Of a stretch of DNA of 12,203 nucleotides, positions 7,257-12,203 are shown piece by piece. Below the pieces are notes generated by a model. That model ran no database searches. It saw only the letters and a list, made by a program, of their open reading frames with translations, and had not been told where the DNA came from. The position numbers and the translations under genes are program-made. The first letter of the stretch is position 1. Every line of letters starts with the position of its first letter. Source of the stretch: Sulfitobacter sp. (lineage in GTDB: Bacteria; Pseudomonadota; Alphaproteobacteria; Rhodobacterales; Rhodobacteraceae); contig JAPKCR010000020.1 of assembly GCA_026421135.1 (NCBI GenBank), positions 1 to 12,203 of the forward strand, read 5' to 3'.

Positions 7257-7979
7257 TTAGCGTCGGTTTGAAATATTCGGCCAGTCGGTGATAATCCGGC
7301 TGGCCGTTGCTTTTGCCCAAAGCGCATAGATTTCGGGACCGGGGTGAAAGCCATCAATCGCCATCTGGGTCGGATTCAATGGCAGATCGAATGGCATGTG
7401 ATGCCGGTGGGTTTCATCCCGCAAGGAATCGGCCAAGGCCAGATCGAACCGGGCGGCCTGCTTGCCCAATGTCCAACGCAAAGGCTGCGGGAGGATCGGA
7501 AACTGGCCCAATGGCGGAACGCCGGACACATACAAGATGCGCGGCGCAAAGAGCTGGTCAATCCGCATCAACAATGCCTTTTGCCGTTTTCTCCAGACGG
7601 CAAAGGGGACAGCATGGGTCACATCATTCACGCCAAGGGCCGTCACCACGACATCGACGGGGCTTCCGTTATGACCTTCAAGGTGCTTGAGTGTACTGCC
7701 CGTTGTGGCACCAGTTTTCGCGATCAATCGCCAGTTCAATGTGAACTCTTGGGATAACAGCGCGGTTAGCTGACCGGTAAGCGCTTGATCTTGATGGTCG
7801 ACACCGACACCTGCGGCAGATGAATCGCCCAATATCACCAGCGACAGTTCAGGCCCCGATCCCGATATCCCTTCGCGGGGGCCGCTGGCCTCGGGCAGTT
7901 GCAGGGCACGGGAACGCACGCGGACGGCTTGCATCAGCAAAACGGGCGACAAGGCAAGGCGGAGGCCGATATCGAGCAT
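7257..7979 (-). CDS. SGNH/GDSL-family hydrolase (esterase or lipase fold)
   Basis: Predicted serine ester hydrolase, 240 residues. All four SGNH blocks are visible: GDSSAAGVG at 51-59 (Ser53 nucleophile), KTGATTGST at 88-96 (Gly90 oxyanion hole), GVND at 116-119 (Asn118) and DGFHPG at 209-214 (Asp209, His212). The N-terminus has a short hydrophobic stretch (LRLALSPVLLMQAV, 6-19) that may be an uncleaved anchor; this is not certain. The start at 7979 is preferred because AGTAGG lies just upstream. An ATG at 8033 would add 18 residues that overlap the end of the upstream gene. It begins 10 bp after the M48-like gene and is probably its operon partner. Substrate cannot be told from sequence; lysophospholipid, acyl-thioester and cell-wall acetyl esters are all possible. 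Confidence 0.88.
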   Translation of the reverse strand: MLDIGLRLALSPVLLMQAVRVRSRALQLPEASGPREGISGSGPELSLVILGDSSAAGVGVDHQDQALTGQLTALLSQEFTLNWRLIAKTGATTGSTLKHLEGHNGSPVDVVVTALGVNDVTHAVPFAVWRKRQKALLMRIDQLFAPRILYVSGVPPLGQFPILPQPLRWTLGKQAARFDLALADSLRDETHRHHMPFDLPLNPTQMAIDGFHPGPEIYALWAKATASRIITDWPNISNRR

Positions 7980-7989
7980 TTTGAACCTA

Positions 7990-9003
7990 CTAACCGCCGC
8001 AGATGTTTTGCAACCGCAACCAATCGGCGTCATTGATCAGCGGTGACGTATCCTTGCCTGCCATCGGATCACCTTCGATCAGCGCCAGCGTGGTCTCTCC
8101 GGTGATATCAAGGGCTTCGGCAAAGGGGGTGCTGTGCAGCTTTTCGGCGGCGAAGCGCGCCAGCAACGCATCTACCGGGGCTGGCATATCCTGGGCGGCC
8201 ATCAGGTGCTCGGCATAGCTTTCGAGCGCGGGTTCAGAGACTTCTCCGGTGGTGAGCAAACGGAAGTTTTCACGCAAGCCCACGTCAGCAAGCATGTCGC
8301 GCAAGGGGTCGCTTTGCGCACGTTTGATCACCTCTGACAGAATGAAGCCGGCGGCGACATCGGGGGATTCATAATCTTCGAATATGGTTTTGTTCAGCAC
8401 GATCAGCCCGCCGGGCAAATGAATGCTGTCGCGGGTCATAGCAGGTAGGACAGCAAGGGGGCCGGCAGACAACCGCGTGCCAAGCTTGGCCAGTGCTGTA
8501 CGGCCCCGCTGGTTGGTACAGGTGCCGCCTGATACCCGTTCGATCTGGCGCAGCAACGTGGCCCCGATCGAGGCGCGTTTGACTTTTGGGACCACTTTTA
8601 GCGTATGATCCTGCATTGCACCGGGCAGCCAGAACAACGCCAGCGCGATCACAGTAAAAAGTGACCCCAGCACACCGATCAGACGCAAACGGCCGGGGCG
8701 TGGGCGGCTGCGCTCGACGGCGCGGCGCAGGGTCTCGATGGCATCAATCATTTCGCCATCGGTGTCAGCGATCTCTAGCGTTTCCGATGAGTCGCCATCC
8801 GGGTGGAATACGGCAGGGCGAGTCCCCGGATTGGCACGCGCAACAGCCGCCAACGACCAATGCGCGATAGCTTGGTCCTTCATATCAGAGATCACCAGCG
8901 TCGCGTCGCCGATAGAAACGATAACCTCGCGGCGCTGATCCTCGGGGGTGGCACGCCAAAGGCCCGTCGCTTCGATACGCGCGTATTTCGAGAGGGCCGT
9001 CAT
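7990..9003 (-). CDS. Single-pass membrane protein resembling a degenerate M48 metallopeptidase
   Basis: The 337-residue protein has one membrane span at about 106-128 (LRLIGVLGSLFTVIALALFW). A soluble N-terminal domain of about 100 residues is predicted cytoplasmic from its Arg-rich flank (RSRPRPGRLR). The C-terminal part recalls M48 peptidases: LPGGLIVLNKTIFED (196-210), then SPDVAAGFILSEVIKR (213-228), where active members have a sequence like ELAAVLAHEIAH. The zinc motif HExxH is therefore SEVIK here, with both histidines lost and only Glu224 kept. The later LESYAEHLMAAQDMP region and LHSTPFAEAL (289-298) sit where M48 proteins have their third ligand and the STHP segment. The M48 relationship is my reading of these patterns. 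If right, it is a pseudoprotease; if wrong, the protein is an unassigned envelope protein. No strong ribosome binding site precedes 9003, so the start is less certain. Likely co-transcribed with the SGNH hydrolase. Confidence 0.7.
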   Translation of the reverse strand: MTALSKYARIEATGLWRATPEDQRREVIVSIGDATLVISDMKDQAIAHWSLAAVARANPGTRPAVFHPDGDSSETLEIADTDGEMIDAIETLRRAVERSRPRPGRLRLIGVLGSLFTVIALALFWLPGAMQDHTLKVVPKVKRASIGATLLRQIERVSGGTCTNQRGRTALAKLGTRLSAGPLAVLPAMTRDSIHLPGGLIVLNKTIFEDYESPDVAAGFILSEVIKRAQSDPLRDMLADVGLRENFRLLTTGEVSEPALESYAEHLMAAQDMPAPVDALLARFAAEKLHSTPFAEALDITGETTLALIEGDPMAGKDTSPLINDADWLRLQNICGG

Positions 9004-9113
9004 ATGCTGTGATTTACTGCCTAGTTATTTTGCAGTACTCTACCATCTGTTAGGACTTGAGCAATGGGGCGGGTTGAGCCAGCATAGCCCAAAATCGCAA
9101 GAGACTTCATTTT

Positions 9114-9596
9114 ATGGACGTGAAACCCGCAGTACCTGCCGACATTCCTTTGATTGCAGCGCTATGGCATTGCGGATGGATTCAAGGACATGCTGCGATT
9201 GCGCCTCAAGCCTTGTCAGCTATGCGGACAGCCGAGGAATTCACAGTCCGTGCCAAGGCGCATCTAAGCCAAACGCGCGTAGCTTGGGTGGATGGTAAAA
9301 TAGCGGGATTCTTTATGATCGACCGCGACGAAATCTATCAATTTTACGTGGCGCAAGAATTTCAGGGCTCAGGATTAGCGACTGAGTTGATAGCTAAAGC
9401 AGAAGCGGAATTGGGGGACGGTTTGAAATGGCTGGCCTGTTCCGTAGGAAATGACCGCGCCGCCCGGTTTTATGAAAAGTCCGGTTGGGTCCAAGCGGGG
9501 GCAATTCCCTATGAGGTTGAAACCGAAGAAGGGCCGCAGATGGTCAACGTTTGGCGCTATGAGAAAAGGCTGGGCGAACCAGACGACGGCCCCTGA
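9114..9596 (+). CDS. GNAT-family N-acetyltransferase
   Basis: Predicted acetyl-CoA-dependent acetyltransferase of 160 residues with a single GNAT domain. The acetyl-CoA-binding motif A is IYQFYVAQEFQGSGLATELI (74-93), with QGSGLA as the Q/RxxGxG/A loop. It is followed by ACSVGNDRAARFYEKSGW (108-125), the usual motif B with NxxAxxFYxxxGW. The substrate cannot be predicted; both small-molecule and N-terminal protein acetylation occur in this fold. The ribosome binding site before 9114 is weak (AAGAGA). The gene uses several AT-rich codons (ATA twice, CTA, TTA) that look scarce in its neighbours, a faint hint of separate origin. It diverges from the M48-like gene across a 110-bp gap in which no convincing promoter boxes were found. 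Confidence 0.9.
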   Translation: MDVKPAVPADIPLIAALWHCGWIQGHAAIAPQALSAMRTAEEFTVRAKAHLSQTRVAWVDGKIAGFFMIDRDEIYQFYVAQEFQGSGLATELIAKAEAELGDGLKWLACSVGNDRAARFYEKSGWVQAGAIPYEVETEEGPQMVNVWRYEKRLGEPDDGP

Positions 9597-9680
9597 TACC
9601 TACAGCGTGTGCGTTCTTGCACCTGCTCTGCGAAGTCGTGCGCAAAGCATGAGCATTTCCGCAAATTCACACCGGAATCG

Positions 9681-9709
9681 AAAAGGGCAGCCACCGGCCG
9701 CCCTTTTTT
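9681..9709. terminator. Intrinsic terminator shared by the converging GNAT and DUF992 genes
   Basis: The stem AAAAGGGC (9681-9688) pairs with GCCCTTTT (9700-9707). It continues past an A/C mismatch as GCC (9690-9692) with GGC (9696-9698) around an ACC loop. Six T residues at 9704-9709 close it on the plus strand, 85 bp after the GNAT stop. On the minus strand the stem is followed by TTTT, so it can also serve the DUF992 gene, whose stop is 20 bp away. Confidence 0.88.
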
Positions 9710-9729
9710 ATCAACACAGTTAGCAGTGT

Positions 9730-10236
9730 TTAACCTTCCACGCGGGTCAGGTTAATTTCGCCAACACCAATCGCGAGGTTGATGCCGGTTTGCGTGTTCA
9801 AGCTCAACGGTTGCAGGGCCAAGGTGTTCTCGGAACCGCCTGTCATGACGTTTGCCCCAAGGCCAACACCAAATGTCGCTTCAGCGGATACACCTTTGTA
9901 GGAACCATTCAGACCACCTTCGCTGTATTCGGACTCTGTCGGGGCGAGCACGAGCCAAGACATCTGACCGTTCTGCGTTTCACCAATATCCAAACCCCAG
10001 CGGTTGATTTCGCCGACATAGGTTTCGTCCTCCAGACCTTCTTGGACCGGATTAAAGACACAGGTCAGTTCGCGGCTGGACCCTACGATAAAGCCGCTGC
10101 CATCGCCTACGTCACAGCTCAACGAGCCGACCTCGGCGTGATCCACTGTCTCGTCGTCAGCCGCGAGGGCCGCGCTGCCGAACATAGTTCCGACCAACAT
10201 TGCAGTGCTCATGGTGAGTTTCGAAATCCGTGTCAT
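9730..10236 (-). CDS. Secreted DUF992 family protein
   Basis: A 168-residue protein of unknown function, recognised as DUF992 by its pattern: GSLSCDV (38-43 with the preceding Gly), GFIVGSSRELTCVF (48-61), YVGEINRWGLDIGET (73-87), GVGLGANVMTGGS (123-135) and LQPLSLNTQTGINLAIGV (141-158). A signal peptide spans about residues 1-26 with AALA/A at the cleavage region, so it should be exported to the periplasm. Cys41 and Cys59 are the only mature cysteines and probably form a disulfide. The start at 10236 is chosen for GGAAGG at 10245-10250 (8-nt spacing) and the clean signal peptide; an ATG at 10302 would add 22 charged residues in front. A hairpin sits directly upstream of the ribosome binding site. 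The gene shares a terminator with GNAT and has no visible operon partner. Confidence 0.9.
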   Translation of the reverse strand: MTRISKLTMSTAMLVGTMFGSAALAADDETVDHAEVGSLSCDVGDGSGFIVGSSRELTCVFNPVQEGLEDETYVGEINRWGLDIGETQNGQMSWLVLAPTESEYSEGGLNGSYKGVSAEATFGVGLGANVMTGGSENTLALQPLSLNTQTGINLAIGVGEINLTRVEG

Positions 10237-10250
10237 GTTATTCGCCTTCC

Positions 10251-10268
10251 AACACTCGGTTGAGTGTT
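10251..10268 (-). promoter_or_regulatory. Leader hairpin abutting the DUF992 ribosome binding site
   Basis: In the minus-strand transcript AACACTC-AACC-GAGTGTT forms a perfect 7-bp stem with a 4-nt loop. It ends at the base immediately before the GGAAGG Shine-Dalgarno sequence. Such placement can stabilise an mRNA 5' region or tune ribosome access. Whether the transcript includes it depends on the unmapped start site. Confidence 0.45.
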
Positions 10269-10364
10269 TATTGTTAAATTTAAAGCGGTTGGCCGTCATC
10301 AACCAACGCGCTCGTCATGTAAATTCAACAAGTTCGGACGGGATTTGTTCCATTAGATACAGAA

Positions 10365-10381
10365 GAAACTTTCAAAGTTTC
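10365..10381. promoter_or_regulatory. 17-bp perfect inverted repeat GAAACTTT-C-AAAGTTTC
   Basis: Two 8-bp arms surround one central base, 129 bp upstream of the DUF992 start and 82 bp past the ligand-CoA ligase stop. Its symmetry and place in a promoter-containing gap suit a dimeric regulator's operator for the DUF992 gene. CTTTC (10369-10373) can alternatively pair with GAAAG (10386-10390). No regulator is recognised. Confidence 0.4.
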
Positions 10382-10392
10382 GCGTGAAAGGG

Positions 10393-10424
10393 GGCGGATG
10401 GATGATATTCATCAAACCTCCGCC
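10393..10424 (-). terminator. Possible terminator hairpin for the acyl-CoA ligase gene
   Basis: GGCGGA (10393-10398) pairs with TCCGCC (10419-10424), and inside it GATGA (10401-10405) pairs with TCATC (10409-10413). It lies 39 bp past the ligase stop on the minus strand. Only TTT follows, within CCCCCTTTC, so it is at best a weak intrinsic terminator and may instead mark a Rho-dependent end or processing site. Confidence 0.4.
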
Positions 10425-10462
10425 ACATACAGTCTACCAGATCAGGACTGATTGACCGGTCG

Positions 10463-12085
10463 CTAAAGCGTCGCGGCCTGTTTTCTAAGTTCGAATTTCT
10501 GGATTTTGCCGGTCGAAGTCTTTGGCAGTTCCTGAAACACAATCATTTTTGGCGCTTTGAATCCCGCCAAAGTTTCACGGGCAAAGGCGATCATCGCGGC
10601 CTCGTCGCCAGTCAGGCCGGGTTTCAGTTCGACAAAAGCGCACGGAACTTCGCCCCACTTGTCATCTGGTTTGGCGACAACAGCGGCAAGGTTCACATCC
10701 GGATGGCCCATCAGCACGCCTTCTACCTCGACCGACGAAATGTTTTCACCGCCCGAAATAATGATGTCTTTGGCGCGGTCGGCGATCTGCATATAGCCGT
10801 TGGAATGCTGGACTGCCAAATCGCCGGAATGGAAATAGCCGCCTGCAAATGCTTCCTTGGTGGCTTCGGGGTTTTTGAAATATCCCTTCATCACTGAATT
10901 TCCGCGGATCATGATCTCGCCCTGGGTGGCCCCGTCTTTAGTGACTTGGTGCATGTTGGCGTCCAGCACGGTAATCTCCTCCATCATCGGCATGAGGACA
11001 CCTTGGCGCGCTTTTATGGCGGCACGATCCGCCCCTTCCAGCGCATCCCAATCCGAGCTCCACAAACATTCAGTCACATGGCCGTAGGTTTCGGTCAGGC
11101 CATACACCTGTGTCACATTGAACCCCAAAGCTTCGATTTTGGACAGGGTTGCGGGCGCGGGGGGGGCACCTGCAGTAAAAACTTCGACCTGATGGTCAAA
11201 AGCGCGGCGCTCACTTTCTGGGGCATTGACCATCATGTTCAACACAATCGGTGCACCGCCGAAGTGGGTGACACCTTCGTCAGCGATGGCGTTGTAAATG
11301 GCACTGGCGGTGATATCGCGGCAGCAAACCAAGGTGCCGCCCAGCAGGGGCATCATCCACGTGTGGTTCCAGCCGTTGCAATGGAACAGTGGCACAATCT
11401 GCATAAACACCGGACGCATGATCATGCGCCAGCTGACCACCGTGCCCATCGTCATCAGATATGCGCCACGGTGGTGATAGACCACGCCCTTTGGCCGGCC
11501 TGTGGTGCCCGAAGTATAATTCAGCGCAAGGCTTTCCCATTCATCCTGCGGCTGGATCCAAGCAAAGTTTGGATCGCCTTTGGCAAGCAGATCGTCATAG
11601 GTCATGTGCCGACCGGTCGCGGGGAAGCCGGCACTTTCGTCGGGAACCTCGACCAGCGTGGGGGGCGTATCCAGTTTGGCGCAGGCGGCTTCGGCCAGAT
11701 CAACGAATTGGGTATCAACCAGCGCCACCTTGGCTTCGCCGTGGTCCAGAATATAGGCGACTGTATCGACGTCCAACCGGGTGTTGATGGTGTTCAGAAC
11801 GGCTCCACAGGCCGGCACGCCAAAATGCGCTTCGGCTTGGGCGGGAATGTTTGGCAATAGCGTTGATACGACCTGACCTGAAGTCACGCCCATGTCTGCC
11901 AGTGCAGAGGCCAAGCGGGTGCATCGTGCGTGGTATTGAGCATAGGTCACGCGATGCGCGCCATAGGACACGGCCAAGTCATCCGAAAATACATGTGACG
12001 CGCGTTGCAGGTGCGACAGCGGGCTAAGCGGCACATAATTGGCGGGGCATTTGTCCAACCCGTCTTCGTTTGTCATCCAACCCAT
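10463..12085 (-). CDS. AMP-forming acyl-CoA synthetase (fatty-acyl or methylmercaptopropionate-CoA ligase type)
   Basis: Activates a carboxylic acid through an acyl-adenylate to its CoA thioester. 540 residues, usual for the ANL superfamily. ATP-binding motif YTSGTTGRPKG is at 190-200, followed by PLFHCNGWNHTWMMP (232-246), GAPPAP (306-311), YGLTETYG (328-335), YFHSGDLA (417-424) and the hinge DRAKD (436-440). The catalytic lysine is Lys527 in PKTSTGKIQK. The start at 12085 has GGGAGGG at 12092-12098; an ATG at 12166 lacks such a site. The overall pattern resembles medium-chain acyl-CoA ligases and the DmdB ligases of roseobacters, which act on 3-methylmercaptopropionate from DMSP. Sequence motifs alone do not separate these, so no symbol is given. 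It stands alone; no dmdC or dmdD gene is beside it. Confidence 0.93.
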   Translation of the reverse strand: MGWMTNEDGLDKCPANYVPLSPLSHLQRASHVFSDDLAVSYGAHRVTYAQYHARCTRLASALADMGVTSGQVVSTLLPNIPAQAEAHFGVPACGAVLNTINTRLDVDTVAYILDHGEAKVALVDTQFVDLAEAACAKLDTPPTLVEVPDESAGFPATGRHMTYDDLLAKGDPNFAWIQPQDEWESLALNYTSGTTGRPKGVVYHHRGAYLMTMGTVVSWRMIMRPVFMQIVPLFHCNGWNHTWMMPLLGGTLVCCRDITASAIYNAIADEGVTHFGGAPIVLNMMVNAPESERRAFDHQVEVFTAGAPPAPATLSKIEALGFNVTQVYGLTETYGHVTECLWSSDWDALEGADRAAIKARQGVLMPMMEEITVLDANMHQVTKDGATQGEIMIRGNSVMKGYFKNPEATKEAFAGGYFHSGDLAVQHSNGYMQIADRAKDIIISGGENISSVEVEGVLMGHPDVNLAAVVAKPDDKWGEVPCAFVELKPGLTGDEAAMIAFARETLAGFKAPKMIVFQELPKTSTGKIQKFELRKQAATL

Positions 12086-12203
12086 GGCGCACCCTCCCGA
12101 TAGCGTAACTTTTCTGCTTGAGTATTGCGCCAGTAGCGTGAAGTTAAAAGGAGGAAACTCTGCCATCCAAAGGAAGAATTTGTGCCCCTGACCCCGTTGC
12201 CTG

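Noticed and set aside
9651..9723. Small plus-strand frame of 24 codons starting MSISANSHRN
   Set aside because: It runs through the terminator hairpin and has no ribosome binding site.
10332..10350. Two GTTC half-sites resembling an alphaproteobacterial LexA box
   Set aside because: The half-sites are 11 bp apart instead of the usual 7, so the site does not fit GTTC-N7-GTTC.
10946..11860. Long plus-strand open frame (304 codons) across the ligase gene
   Set aside because: It is the antisense shadow of the ligase, whose ANL motifs are complete on the minus strand.
12083..12166. Acyl-CoA ligase start at 12166
   Set aside because: The added 27 residues look unlike the family, and GGGAGGG directly precedes the start at 12085.
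12169..12203. Possible start of a divergent plus-strand gene (GGAAG then GTG at 12182)
   Set aside because: Only seven codons fall in the window, too few to judge; chance occurrence is likely.

Overview
The window looks like a chromosomal segment of an alphaproteobacterium, most likely a marine member of the Rhodobacterales (Roseobacter group). The reasons are a moderately GC-rich sequence, a phosphotransacetylase-fused malic enzyme, a SPOR protein and a DUF992 protein of the types common in that order, and an acyl-CoA ligase starting MGWMTNEDGL. No tRNA, rRNA, CRISPR array, insertion sequence or phage gene was seen. The assignment rests on recognition of protein families, not on a database search.

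Layout. Positions 1-1917 (minus) hold the first 639 codons of a MaeB-type malic enzyme; its 3' end lies beyond the window. A 230-bp divergent intergenic region follows, with a two-hairpin repeat element and a tandem 12-bp repeat. Positions 2148-5832 (plus) are a pyrimidine nucleoside salvage cluster, cdd-deoA-deoB-upp, with a second copy of the two-hairpin element between deoB and upp. A secreted SPOR-domain protein follows at 5925-7253 (plus). It converges, with only 3 bp between the stop codons, on a two-gene minus-strand unit: a membrane-anchored protein that looks like a degenerate M48 peptidase (9003-7990), then an SGNH hydrolase (7979-7257). A GNAT acetyltransferase (9114-9596, plus) converges through a shared terminator on a secreted DUF992 protein (10236-9730, minus). 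The last gene is an AMP-forming acyl-CoA ligase (12085-10463, minus).

How the genes work together. Cdd deaminates (deoxy)cytidine and DeoA phosphorolyses thymidine or deoxyuridine to base plus deoxyribose-1-phosphate. DeoB converts that sugar to the 5-phosphate, and Upp recovers uracil as UMP. The aldolase DeoC, which would send the sugar into central metabolism, is not in the window. The malic enzyme and the acyl-CoA ligase are carbon-metabolism genes with no visible operon link to this set. The SPOR, M48-like/SGNH and DUF992 genes are all predicted envelope or periplasmic functions.

Most interesting non-coding signal: two 64-nt copies of an intergenic element (2015-2078 and 5053-5116). Each has two consecutive hairpins followed by a conserved linear tail. 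The second stem differs between copies by a compensatory base-pair change, which points to selection on a folded RNA or DNA cruciform. Most interesting protein signal: the M48-like protein whose HExxH zinc motif position reads SEVIK, suggesting a pseudoprotease encoded beside a lipase-fold hydrolase.
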